Below, piece after piece: positions 50,241 to 57,892 of a stretch of DNA of 64,000 nt (the first letter of the stretch is position 1; every line of letters starts with the position of its first letter). The stretch comes from Methanobrevibacter sp. (GTDB lineage Archaea > Methanobacteriota > Methanobacteria > Methanobacteriales > Methanobacteriaceae), in the NCBI GenBank assembly GCA_017652345.1, contig JAGCBE010000255.1, forward strand, positions 53,477 to 117,476, written 5' to 3'. The notes beneath the pieces are model-generated. The model saw only the letters and a program-made list of their open reading frames with translations, was not told the DNA's origin and ran no database searches. A program made the position numbers and the translations under genes.

Positions 50241-50312
50241 AGCAGGTAAACAGAATCGAACTGTCATCCTCAGCTTGGAAGGCTGACGCACTAACCGTTG
50301 TGCTATACCTGC
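50241..50312 (-). tRNA. tRNA-Gly(UCC)
   Basis: Acceptor GCAGGTA/TACCTGC, D stem GCAC/GTGC, anticodon stem TCAGC/GCTGA with loop CTTCCAA, T arm ACAG-TTCGATT-CTGT type, U73. Confidence 0.9.
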
Positions 50313-50403
50313 TTTTGAAGCTTTGTGAGGTGGCCCCGTTCATCCCACCATTTATTTCGGGGTTTACTGTTATCACAAAGCTATACTAAACCCGTACGTT
50401 TGA

Positions 50404-50751
50404 TTACTCAGTGACGCACGGGACCGTTTCTTCCATTACAATCTGTGTAATGATATCAAGATTCATCATGATTTGATCATAAACATCCCACTTGTCTTCT
50501 ACCTTTTGACAAGGCCAATCCACGAGAATGATTTCATACTCGCATCTTGCCCAAAATTGATATTGAGCTCTATCCTTAACGAATTGTTTAAATTCATTAA
50601 ATGTTGTTGGAACTTTTAATGTATCTTCATCAGGATACTTTTCATGTAACACAACTCTTTCTTGATACGCTCTTACAAGATAAGGAATTACGTCATATGG
50701 TTCAAATCTTTTGGCATTAAAATTAAAATTAATTACATTAAACGATTTCAT
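50404..50751 (-). CDS. Unknown protein, 115 aa
   Basis: MKSFNVINFNFNAKRFEPYD, then RAQYQFWARCEYEIILVDWP. Resembles small proteins found in many large phages and Bacteroides genomes (F-W-x-R-x-E-Y-E-I block). TGG for Trp. Function unknown. Confidence 0.7.
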   Translation of the reverse strand: MKSFNVINFNFNAKRFEPYDVIPYLVRAYQERVVLHEKYPDEDTLKVPTTFNEFKQFVKDRAQYQFWARCEYEIILVDWPCQKVEDKWDVYDQIMMNLDIITQIVMEETVPCVTE

Positions 50752-50766
50752 AATCTTAAGGTTTTG

Positions 50767-50855
50767 CGGAAGTGGCCAGATTCGAACTGACGGCCCGCTT
50801 TTGGCGAACGGTGCTTTTCAAGAGCACTGGAATAAACCAACTCTCCCACACTTCC
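50767..50855 (-). tRNA. tRNA-Ser(UGA)
   Basis: Class II tRNA: acceptor GGAAGTG/CACTTCC, anticodon stem GTGCT/AGCAC with loop CTTGAAA, long variable arm, T arm CAG-TTCGAAT-CTG, G73. Confidence 0.9.
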
Positions 50856-51000
50856 GTAAAAAGATAAGATTGAAGGATCCCCAGTAACTCTCTTATCCAC
50901 CGCAGCCCGGTACCAAGCTTCGGAGTTTTGACATTCTCTTTTAAGACCTACAAAGGAATAACCACGATTAGGAATGTCCAATCCATATGTGTGTTATTTG

Positions 51001-51089
51001 CGGAGGCAGAAGGATTCGAACCTTCGGACCCCATTACTGAGGTCAACTGCTTAGCAGGCAGTCCCGTTCGGCCACTCCGGCATACCTCC
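51001..51089 (-). tRNA. tRNA-Ser(GCU)
   Basis: Class II: acceptor GGAGGTA/TGCCTCC, anticodon stem ACTGC/GCAGT with loop CTGCTAA, long variable arm, T arm GAAGG-TTCGAAT-CCTTC, G73. Confidence 0.92.
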
Positions 51090-51094
51090 ATATG

Positions 51095-51168
51095 TCGGAT
51101 TACTTAGATTTGAACTAAGGACCCCTGCCTTATCAGGGCAGTGCTCTAACCATCTGAGCTATAATCCG
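51095..51168 (-). tRNA. tRNA-Ile(GAU)
   Basis: Acceptor CGGATTA/TAATCCG, D stem AGCTC/GAGC, anticodon stem CTGCC/GGCAG with loop CTGATAA, T arm CTTAG-TTCAAAT-CTAAG, A73. Confidence 0.9.
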
Positions 51169-51173
51169 ATGAG

Positions 51174-51263
51174 TGGGAATTGGGGGATTCGAACCCTCTT
51201 ACCCTAAACCAATACGTCACTGTTAAAGGGACGGGTTTTACAGACCCGCGACGATAAATTCCC
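51174..51263 (-). tRNA. Unusual tRNA-Tyr(GUA) lacking a D arm
   Basis: 90 nt. Acceptor GGGAATT/AATTCCC, anticodon stem CGGGT/ACCCG with loop CTGTAAA (GUA), T arm GAGGG-TTCGAAT-CCCCC, A73. Only 8 bases join acceptor and anticodon arms, so no D arm fits, while 35 bases lie between anticodon and T arms, including CCCT...AGGG. The homing nuclease gene at 51263-51661 ends on its first base. Confidence 0.65.
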
Positions 51264-51661
51264 TAAGAAACTAAATAAACATATGTTTGAAAACCTTGAC
51301 CATTAGATGTCGGCTTTGTTCTTAAACTAATACTATGTCTAATATTTTCTTGAACCAAATCGTTTATTGGAATTAAAAACAAATTCCTAGTAGAATCTAC
51401 ACAAAACAAATAATCTAAATTTGGATGATCTACTAAAACATCATAAATTGATCCTTTAGTTCCACCCTTTGATCTTAAATCAATGGTATTCGATTTCGTA
51501 TCAGTACATTTACATTGTACTGTTTTAAATTTACCATCTTTTTCTACTATTAAATCATATCATTGCGTATCGTTTATTGGCAATGATACTGTATAACCAT
51601 TTATTGTAAAATAATTAATGGCCATACTCAGTCCGATTCTGCCAAGTTGTTTATTTTCCAT
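51263..51661 (-). CDS. PD-(D/E)XK homing endonuclease (I-Ssp6803I-like), one in-frame TGA
   Basis: 132 aa. LGRIGLSMAINYFTINGYTV, DTQWYDLIVEKDGKFKTVQ and KCTDTKSNTID match the PD-(D/E)XK homing nuclease type known from a cyanobacterial tRNA-fMet intron (E/helix, D...QxK core). TGA gives DTQWYD, replacing a conserved aromatic. Ends TAG on the first base of tRNA-Tyr. ATG overlaps the TAA of the next gene. Probably mobile. Confidence 0.7.
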
Positions 51662-51798
51662 TACTTTCTTTTATCTAATTCTTTTTTACACTCATCTAAA
51701 AATTTACGTAAATTTTCATTATCGTTAACACTTAGTAGTTGTTCAAAATACCTAATATAGGCAATTAAAGATTGATTAGATAAATGTTGAAAAATCAT
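51661..51798 (-). CDS. Small helical protein, 45 aa
   Basis: MIFQHLSNQSLIAYIRYFEQ, then a Lys/Glu-rich helix ending ELDKRK. TAA overlaps the nuclease ATG (TAATG). Longer readings overlap tRNA-Pro. Confidence 0.5.
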   Translation of the reverse strand: MIFQHLSNQSLIAYIRYFEQLLSVNDNENLRKFLDECKKELDKRK

Positions 51799-51817
51799 AA
51801 GATTTGTATTTATTCTG

Positions 51818-51890
51818 TCGGGATGATACGACTCGAACGTACGACCCCTTGGTCCCAAACCAAGTGTTCTACCAACTGAACTACATCCCG
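51818..51890 (-). tRNA. tRNA-Pro(UGG)
   Basis: Acceptor CGGGATG/CATCCCG, D stem GTTC/GAAC, anticodon stem CTTGG/CCAAG with loop TTTGGGA, T arm GTACG-TTCGAGT-CGTAT, A73. Confidence 0.92.
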
Positions 51891-51956
51891 ATAAACACTA
51901 TTAACTAGGTTAATGTTTTAAGATTTCCCGTACGTACTCTCCCTAGCAAGGTAGTG

Positions 51957-52148
51957 TTATTTTTTAATTCTAATATTCCAAATAGTTTTACTATAAGGAT
52001 CGTAACCTAGAACAAGAAGTGCTACAAGATCGAATACCAATCCTAATACAACACAAAAAGTAGACCCAGTACATACTAAATGAATTGATAGAAAGATTAA
52101 TATAATTGCTATAATTATTTTAGCAATCTCTATAAAAAATCCATCCAT
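51957..52148 (-). CDS. Small membrane protein, 63 aa
   Basis: Two hydrophobic segments (IAKIIIAIILIFLSIHLV and FCVVLGLVFDLVALLVLG) and a basic tail. No family recognised. Confidence 0.6.
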   Translation of the reverse strand: MDGFFIEIAKIIIAIILIFLSIHLVCTGSTFCVVLGLVFDLVALLVLGYDPYSKTIWNIRIKK

Positions 52149-52199
52149 ACTTAAATAAATAAATCTTTGCTAGACAAATTGAATCATAAACCTTAACTT

Positions 52200-52415
52200 T
52201 TAATAAGGATCCATAGGCGTCCATTTATCCTTTTTTCTTTTAAATAAGTTAAATGCTTTTCGTGGACTCATACCAAGATACCAACAATAAGTTCTAATTG
52301 CATTCACAAATCCTTTCCATCCATGCCCACATAAGTCAGAACATTTTTCTTTGGTATCTGTAACAATCCATCCATGCATATACGGATGCTTTGAGGTATA
52401 ATAAAAATATTTCAT
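52200..52415 (-). CDS. Small aromatic-rich protein, 71 aa
   Basis: MKYFYYTSKHPYMHGWIVTD; Cys in KCSDLCGHGW; C terminus basic, ending KDKWTPMDPY. TGG for Trp. No family recognised. Confidence 0.6.
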   Translation of the reverse strand: MKYFYYTSKHPYMHGWIVTDTKEKCSDLCGHGWKGFVNAIRTYCWYLGMSPRKAFNLFKRKKDKWTPMDPY

Positions 52416-52431
52416 GTTTGAATGGCATTAG

Positions 52432-52514
52432 AGCCTCCTGTCGGATTCGAACCGACGCGTCCCGAAGGAACCTGATTACAAGTCAGGTGGAGTCAACCGC
52501 TGTCCCAAAGAGGC
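52432..52514 (-). tRNA. Unusual class II tRNA with anticodon UGU (Thr codon)
   Basis: 83 nt: acceptor GCCTCTT/AGGAGGC, 3-bp D stem GGA/TCC, anticodon stem CCTGA/TCAGG with loop CTTGTAA (UGU), T arm GTCGG-TTCGAAT-CCGAC, U73. A 14-base variable arm TTCCTTCGGGACGC folds as TCC-UUCG-GGA, a class II trait of Ser, Leu or Tyr tRNAs, not of Thr. Amino acid identity is therefore uncertain. Confidence 0.75.
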
Positions 52515-52640
52515 GTATTTGAGATTACCGGAAATGTTCGGCAATCTCGAGAGGTCTAATTAATTTATGAATCGCACCTAAAGAATATCTATATTTCCTA
52601 AAACTAATTAAGTTGCATTTACGACCAACTGTGCGATCTG

Positions 52641-52715
52641 TAGCGCGGACGGAACTCGAATCCGTAAATCTTCTCCGTGAAAGGGAGATGTCCTAACCAA
52701 TTAGACGACCGCGCC
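52641..52715 (-). tRNA. tRNA-Glu(UUC)
   Basis: Acceptor GGCGCGG/CCGCGCT, D stem GTCT/GGAC, anticodon stem TCTCC/GGAGA with loop CTTTCAC, T arm ACGGA-TTCGAGT-TCCGT, A73. Confidence 0.92.
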
Positions 52716-52721
52716 ATCACA

Positions 52722-53063
52722 TTACCATCCCCAACTTGATGTTGAGGAATTTGAGAGATTATCTAAAATAGATTTTGTCTCAGGATTACATTTCTTACAA
52801 TCTGGAGAATGAACAATCACTGGCGCAAGATCATCAGAATAATGACTGCTAAATGTGAAAACCCACATTTGATGTCCATCCTGTTCAAAATCCATCTTAG
52901 AAATGTATAGATCATGTCCTTTACATCCTCCACGATCTATGTGAAAGATATCCCCTACATAAGTTGCTTCAGGAATTGAAGCAGGATTATTATTGTGAGG
53001 TGCAGGACCACAACTCACAAAAAGAAGGATCAAAGGAACAATTAAAAGTAAAAACTTTTTCAT
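52722..53063 (-). CDS. Lipoprotein, 113 aa (related to 59417-59680)
   Basis: Signal peptide and lipobox LLLFVSC (Cys 18). Later GHDLYISKMDFEQDGHQMWV and VIVHSPDCKKC echo the 59417-59680 lipoprotein (EMDGHDYISYTF, TTIVHDPECEK), so the two are likely paralogues. TGG for Trp. Membrane-surface role inferred. Confidence 0.75.
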   Translation of the reverse strand: MKKFLLLIVPLILLFVSCGPAPHNNNPASIPEATYVGDIFHIDRGGCKGHDLYISKMDFEQDGHQMWVFTFSSHYSDDLAPVIVHSPDCKKCNPETKSILDNLSNSSTSSWGW

Positions 53064-53458
53064 TTCTGATTATTTAACTGTTGTTTCTTCTCCTTAAGTT
53101 TTCTGAACGTTTCCAACTCAGCTACAGGTTTATATGCTATTAGCATAACTGCATGTAGTAAACTCATTACACATACAATACAAAACCATGTAAATAAGAA
53201 ATTATAAACAACACTTGTTGTAATTGGAACTAGTACTGAAGAAAGATTTGATGTAGTTAACATAATAGTTAAAACTACATAGTGTCCAAAACAATAAGGA
53301 CAATGAATCAATTCATCGAACCATTCTCCCCATTTAGACAATATCTTTCTCAACCATTTGAAGATACCTGCAAAGGTAATCGTATAGGATATACTGGCAG
53401 CACATAGTGCCACCAGTATAATATACTTAAAAGAGGTCAGTACGGCGGTCGGGATCAT
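53060..53458 (-). CDS. Membrane protein, 132 aa
   Basis: Three hydrophobic segments (residues 8-30, 55-75, 85-110) and HCPYCFGHYVVL, the Cys/His motif of small membrane proteins of the DUF1360 type. Overlaps the lipoprotein by 4 bases. Function unknown. Confidence 0.65.
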   Translation of the reverse strand: MIPTAVLTSFKYIILVALCAASISYTITFAGIFKWLRKILSKWGEWFDELIHCPYCFGHYVVLTIMLTTSNLSSVLVPITTSVVYNFLFTWFCIVCVMSLLHAVMLIAYKPVAELETFRKLKEKKQQLNNQK

Positions 53459-53464
53459 AATCGT

Positions 53465-53758
53465 CTACGTCTCCATAATAAAATCCCTCTTAAACTGAAT
53501 ACCTTCACTATGAAGACGTATTGCGTCATCATCGTCAATATTCTCTCCTTCAGAATAATTGAAATTTCTTCCCTTAGGAACAATTGCGTGAATCTTGGTA
53601 GAACCTCCACCACATCCACAACCAACAACCATTCTCAGATTGATGATCCGAAAATCAGTGCTCTTCTTAATTGGAATTGCCTTGATTTCTTCAAATCGAT
53701 CTTTCAGTTCAGAAAAATCAACTTTTTCTTCTTCGACTTGTTTACGAAATAATTTCAT
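53465..53758 (-). CDS. Unknown protein, 97 aa
   Basis: Contains RMVVGCGCGGGSTKIHAIVP, a short Gly/Cys-rich turn. Cytoplasmic, mixed alpha/beta. Lies 2 bases from the PAN-like ATPase gene and is likely co-expressed with it. No family recognised. Confidence 0.65.
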   Translation of the reverse strand: MKLFRKQVEEEKVDFSELKDRFEEIKAIPIKKSTDFRIINLRMVVGCGCGGGSTKIHAIVPKGRNFNYSEGENIDDDDAIRLHSEGIQFKRDFIMET

Positions 53759-53760
53759 GA

Positions 53761-54855
53761 TTAGCCCTCCTTAATGGCATTCAAAAGATCTTCTTCAGTA
53801 ATACCAAGAGTCTTATCACCATTAAGCTCACGCTTAATTGCAATAAGTGATGCCCTTTCAACAATGTTCTTGAGTGTAGCACCAGATACATTCTTCTTTG
53901 TTTCGAAGATGTGATTGGCTGCAGATTTTGCAAGATCCTCTACCTTATTATTGGTAAGAGACTTCCTCAAATAAATGCTAAGGATCTCTACACTATCTTC
54001 TACAGTAGGTTCAGAGATCTCAATCGTGAGATCAATACGACCAGGTCTTACAACAGCTTCATCGATTTGCTCGAGGAAGTTAGTAGCAAGAATAATAAAT
54101 GTTGAATTTTCCTCAAAACCATCCATTTCGGACAGGAAAGTAGGAACAATTGTAGTGTCTACATCAGAACTTCTTCTGCTTCCACGACGAGGAAGAATTG
54201 CTTCAGCCTCATCAATGAAAATAACAGAACGCTGTCCAGTCTTATTGAAGTTGGCACGAGCTCTATCGAAGATAGATTTAATATTTGCTTCTGCAGCACC
54301 CACATAAGGACTCAGCATTTCACCACCCTTAAGATAGATGAAAGAATCCTTGTTGAGTTTCTGTCCCATAAGGAAATGAGAAGCAATTGCTTTTGCCACC
54401 ATAGTCTTACCGCATCCGGGAGGACCATAGAGGATAACACCTCTAGACGGCTTAAGGCCGTACTTCTTGAATCTGTTAGACTGAGTCAACGGAAGTTCAA
54501 TAGTATCTCTAATCTTTTCGATCTGAGATTTCAAACCACCAATTTCACTCCAGCTAACAAAATCGAAATGGACTGGATCAGGCATCTGTGTTAATTCCTC
54601 AGGAAGAATACCAACAATGATAGACTTAGCGAGAAGAACTTTCTGTCCCGGCTTAAGTTTAGCCAATGCAGGATTCCTAAGATCATAAGGAATAAACATA
54701 GCACCTCCACCTTTTTCTACACGGTAGAGATTGTTAAAACATTCTGATTTAACGACACCTTCTGTATATGGACCCTCAAGAGCTTTCTTAAGGATATCTT
54801 CATATTCAGCAAGCTTCTGACGAAGCTCTCTATTTTCATCTGATGCCCAACTCAT
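53761..54855 (-). CDS. PAN/ARC-like proteasomal-type AAA+ ATPase
   Basis: 364 aa in the order of proteasome-activating ATPases: N-terminal coiled coil (ENRELRQKLAEYEDILKKAL), OB-like beta domain (residues 40-95), linker, AAA core with GPPGCGKTM near residue 145, pore loop YLKGGEML, Walker B VIFIDEAEAIL, sensor IILATNF and RPGRIDL. It lacks an evident HbYX C-terminal tail (ends LNAIKEG). It could unfold proteins. Next to the SPFH gene, a pairing that recalls membrane quality control. Confidence 0.85.
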   Translation of the reverse strand: MSWASDENRELRQKLAEYEDILKKALEGPYTEGVVKSECFNNLYRVEKGGGAMFIPYDLRNPALAKLKPGQKVLLAKSIIVGILPEELTQMPDPVHFDFVSWSEIGGLKSQIEKIRDTIELPLTQSNRFKKYGLKPSRGVILYGPPGCGKTMVAKAIASHFLMGQKLNKDSFIYLKGGEMLSPYVGAAEANIKSIFDRARANFNKTGQRSVIFIDEAEAILPRRGSRRSSDVDTTIVPTFLSEMDGFEENSTFIILATNFLEQIDEAVVRPGRIDLTIEISEPTVEDSVEILSIYLRKSLTNNKVEDLAKSAANHIFETKKNVSGATLKNIVERASLIAIKRELNGDKTLGITEEDLLNAIKEG

Positions 54856-54868
54856 AAATTTAAGTTTT

Positions 54869-54892
54869 GGAGGGAGAAATTAATCTCCCTCC
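54869..54892 (-). other. Hairpin between SPFH and PAN-like genes
   Basis: GGAGGGAGA/TCTCCCTCC, 9-bp stem with 6-base loop, no U-tract on the minus strand (followed by AAAACTTAAATTT). Possibly a translational or mRNA-stability element for the downstream ATPase gene. Confidence 0.5.
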
Positions 54893-54898
54893 TGTTAA

Positions 54899-56119
54899 TT
54901 ACTTTTTGTCTGCGATGTCTTCAGTAATGTCGAGAAGCATCTTGAGTCCAACAGCGTCCATGGCACTATTGCTACTACCAGAACCACCCATCATAACTTT
55001 CGGGACCCAACTTACATTCGACTTGGAAAGAGCTTCAGCAATACCAACCTGAGTTTTATACTTCCACTCAGCAGCTTCCTGAGGAGTTAGACCTGCGGCA
55101 ACCTTAAGCCTATTAGCTTCAGCTTCAGCCTGACCTTCGGCAATAATACGCTTCTTGTCAAACTCAGCCTTTTCTGCAGCAAGCTTTGAAACCTCACGCT
55201 CCTGCTCAGCCTTAGTAACTTCGACTGCCTTAATCTTTTCCTGCTCCCACTTAGCCTTGGCAGCAATTGCTTTACCTTCTTCCTCAGCTCGAATAGCCTC
55301 CTGCTGAGCTGCAGCGGACTTAGCCTTAGAAGTCTGGATAAGCATATTAGCTTCCTGCTGCTGTGCAATCTGAGCATTTACTCGTTCGGAATAAGCAATT
55401 CTTGAAACAGCAACCTGTCCAATCTCAAGACCATAATAAGAGAAAGGAGAAGTTTCTGAACGCTTATATCCACCAGGAGAACTAGGATCAGGTACAAGAG
55501 TAGCAATTTTTACAGTTTTCTTCTCACCAGTAAGTGGATCAACTGTTTCTTCCGTATGAACAGCAGTCTTGTAAACTCCATTGATAAGCTGATCAGTAAT
55601 GTATGCAATCAAATCATTCTTCTTTTCAGCATATGATTCAAATGCAGACATGAGCGGACCAGATGCATAAATAACTTTGGTAACAGTAGGACGAACAAGA
55701 TCGTTCATCAATCTATCCATTCCATTGTAATCAGTCTGAATACGCTGAAGATGCTCTGTATCAGTTGGAAGTTTTACTCGGAGAGAGCCATAGATCTGGC
55801 CATCAGAAGCATCATTGAAGATAACAGGAATGGGTTCGCCAAGCTGTTCACCGTCCTTATTAGAAGAGCCGAACCAAAGCTGTTCAGTCTTATAATAAGT
55901 AGTAATATGACCGAAATTCTGCCACTTGAAACCAGGACTGGTCCAATAAGCCATTCGGCCGGAGAAAGGATACTGGTTGACAACGATTTGTTCGTTCTTT
56001 ACATCCTGACCAATCCGAGGAAGGAAACACAGGAATAAAATGGCAATAGCACCAGCTACAATTGCTCAAATGGTTTTACGAGAGATCCGAATCGGACTCG
56101 TTTCGCGATAGTTCGCCAT
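54899..56119 (-). CDS. SPFH/band-7 (prohibitin-like) membrane protein, one in-frame TGA
   Basis: 406 aa when TGA is read as Trp; the standard code would lose the first 55 residues, including the only membrane segment (TIWAIVAGAIAILFLCF, W=TGA). Residues 60-240 form the SPFH domain; residues 250-340 are a long Ala/Glu/Lys-rich coiled coil (IAAKAKWEQEKIKAVEVTKA); the tail is Gly/Ser-rich. SPFH proteins build membrane scaffolds and recruit AAA+ proteases. Its 43-base overlap with the upstream membrane protein gene supports the start. Confidence 0.85.
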
Positions 56120-56330
56120 CTTCTTTTACTTTAATTGGTTTAACAAGTTTTGATTTATTCTTTTTAGGAGCCTCTTGATTAGAAGCTAACCAGTAATAGA
56201 ATGGAATAAACATTCTACCTGGTGTAAGTTTACGATTAGTAAATGTTACCAATCCAGATACTTGCAACATTAGCATGAAATAATATATCAATGCTAATAT
56301 GATTAATAAAAATGCAATTAATTTCCACAT
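56076..56330 (-). CDS. Small membrane protein, 84 aa
   Basis: N-terminal transmembrane helix (LIAFLLIILALIYYFMLML), basic middle, acidic/Ser C terminus. Overlaps the SPFH start, so the two membrane proteins may work together. Confidence 0.65.
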   Translation of the reverse strand: MWKLIAFLLIILALIYYFMLMLQVSGLVTFTNRKLTPGRMFIPFYYWLASNQEAPKKNKSKLVKPIKVKEDGELSRNESDSDLS

Positions 56331-56348
56331 ATTGTTAAATGTTTGTAG

Positions 56349-56436
56349 TTGCGGGAGAGGGACTCGAACCCCCGACCAGATTTTGTCCGGTTCCGGCTTA
56401 TGAGACCGGCGAGATGACCAACTTCTCTATCCCGCG
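56349..56436 (-). tRNA. Unusual initiator-like tRNA-Met(CAU) with long variable arm
   Basis: 88 nt. Acceptor CGCGGGA/TCCCGCA has a C1-A72 mismatch, the bacterial initiator hallmark. D stem GAGA/TCTC, anticodon stem CCGGT/GCCGG with loop CTCATAA (CAU), T arm GGGGG-TTCGAGT-CCCTC, A73. A 19-base variable region folds as ACCGGA/TCTGGT, unlike any standard tRNA-Met. Confidence 0.75.
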
Positions 56437-56443
56437 ATATTTG

Positions 56444-56517
56444 TTGCGGGGATGGGATTTGAACCCATGACCTCAGAGTTATGAGCACTGCGAGCTACCA
56501 GACTGCTCTACCCCACA
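56444..56517 (-). tRNA. tRNA-Met(CAU)
   Basis: Acceptor TGTGGGG/CCCCGCA, initiator-like D arm GAGC-AGTCTGGTA-GCTC, anticodon stem CAGTG/CTCTG (one mismatch) with loop CTCATAA, T arm ATGGG-TTCAAAT-CCCAT, A73. Position 1-72 is T-A, so it is probably an elongator, or a derived initiator. Confidence 0.85.
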
Positions 56518-56548
56518 ATGTTGCCGGTCTATCCCGGCTGTATATATT

Positions 56549-57166
56549 TTACCAAGTGAATGAATAGGTAAAGTCTTCAGGGAATGCAGGATTGTTGAGT
56601 TTTACATCACCAGTAACTGCATCAACATAAACTTGACTCTGTAGGTTTCCAAATACATATTGTGCATTAACATTTGGAAGTGGGCCAAGTTCTCTACGAA
56701 GAACAACATACTTGGAATGAGGCTTTGGACAATTAGCTTCCATTAGACGTTCAAATGCGTCTTCAAATGTAAGAGCGATTTCTTCGTCATTAAGTGGTTT
56801 ATCACCTACCCAAAAAGCCATTTCTTTAACCTCTTTACTACTTGCATTACCTACATGAGCAATTGAAATAACCTTTGTATCAAAGGATTCTTCACCTCTC
56901 GCTGTAACTATCTGGAAGATATTAGATACACCTGCTACTGCAATTGTTGTATCTGCATCAAGATAATTATCATAGATAACACAAGATTCATACCACTTGT
57001 AATCTCCACCATAATTGAGAGTCATGTATTCTCTATCCATAGAGATACAATTTTCAACTACGATACTTGGTTCAACAGATTCCTCTGCTGGTTTGGAACA
57101 TGAGTTACATGAACTCACTCCAAAAGCAAGTGCAAGACTTGCTAAAATAACCAATAGTTTCTTCAT
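56549..57166 (-). CDS. Lipoprotein, 205 aa
   Basis: Signal peptide with lipobox LAFGVSSC (Cys 20). Mature part alpha/beta, no family recognised; ends FTYSFTW. TGG for Trp. Third lipoprotein of the window. Confidence 0.8.
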   Translation of the reverse strand: MKKLLVILASLALAFGVSSCNSCSKPAEESVEPSIVVENCISMDREYMTLNYGGDYKWYESCVIYDNYLDADTTIAVAGVSNIFQIVTARGEESFDTKVISIAHVGNASSKEVKEMAFWVGDKPLNDEEIALTFEDAFERLMEANCPKPHSKYVVLRRELGPLPNVNAQYVFGNLQSQVYVDAVTGDVKLNNPAFPEDFTYSFTW

Positions 57167-57183
57167 ACATTAATAGTTAATTG

Positions 57184-57217
57184 TGGAGAAGATGGGATTC
57201 GAACCCACGACCTCCTA
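57184..57217 (-). tRNA. Orphan tRNA 3' half
   Basis: T arm GTGGG-TTCGAAT-CCCAT, acceptor strand CTTCTCC and A73, preceded by TAGGA that could be an anticodon-stem strand. No matching 5' half adjoins; the best candidate is the orphan 5' half at 57893-57924 (acceptor 6/7, anticodon stem 4/5). The HNH gene at 57215 starts the gap. Confidence 0.45.
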
Positions 57218-57628
57218 TTCTTCTATAATATTTTCTTTTTGTTTTCTAAAAACTCTAGAACTATTCTTATTTAAATTGCCAAAAGTTTCTGTAAGAGAGT
57301 GACAATTAGGACATAGAAGTTGAAGATTTTCTTCTTTATTATTTAAACAATTTCCATCAATATGATGTATTTGTAAAGGCACATTTCCAGTTATAGGATG
57401 AACTTCTCCTCATCCACACTTCTGACATTTACATTCATATTTATCCATCAAATATCTTTTTATTCTATTAGATACATCATATTTGCCTTTTACTCCATCT
57501 TCTTTTCCAGCTTTTCAATCTTCTATATAACGCTTTTGCTCATACTCTCTTTGACAATTGTTTGAACAATATTTATTAGCGTTTTTACTAGTAATTTCTT
57601 TTCCACAATTTAAACAATATTTAGTCAT
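57215..57628 (-). CDS. HNH endonuclease with zinc ribbon, two in-frame TGA
   Basis: 137 aa. N-terminal zinc ribbon MTKYCLNCGKEITSKNANKY followed by CSNNCQ, then CKCQKCGWGE, HNH LQIHHIDGNCLNNKEENL and LCPNCHSL. TGAs give IEDWKAG and KCGWGE. Ends TAG at the edge of the orphan tRNA 3' half, the same arrangement as two other homing nuclease genes here. Confidence 0.82.
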
Positions 57629-57650
57629 ATAAAAATTAATTAGTATTAAG

Positions 57651-57722
57651 TGGAGTATAGCAGATTCGAACTGCTACAAATGGCTTGCAAAGCCACCATG
57701 CTACCATTATCATCAATACCCC
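57651..57722 (-). tRNA. tRNA-Ala(UGC)
   Basis: Acceptor GGGGTAT/ATACTCC with the G3-U70 Ala identity pair, anticodon stem GTGGC/GCCAT with loop TTTGCAA (UGC), T arm AGCAG-TTCGAAT-CTGCT, A73. Confidence 0.88.
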
Positions 57723-57727
57723 TTAAA

Positions 57728-57819
57728 GGTAAGTCGGGATTCGAACCCGAAAAGACACATTGCTCGGGTGTCCGTACTCCGTAGAAGCTCTCGCCGTGCA
57801 TTCCTTCGCGTCGCTTACC
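57728..57819 (-). tRNA. Degenerate class II tRNA-like element
   Basis: 92 nt with acceptor GGTAAG/CTTACC, short D stem CGC/GCG, GACAC/GTGTC as a variable-arm-like stem and T arm CGGG-TTCGAAT-CCCG. No convincing anticodon stem. Probably a decayed tRNA or related RNA; amino acid not assignable. Confidence 0.4.
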
Positions 57820-57892
57820 TAACAGACTATGCCGTGGAGACATATTCGTGACCTCACTTAACATCTTGGTTAATGAGATAATTTTTAATTTT

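Noticed and set aside
57728..57819. Functional tRNA-Ser call
   Set aside because: T arm and acceptor are present but no anticodon stem with a proper 7-base loop could be drawn.
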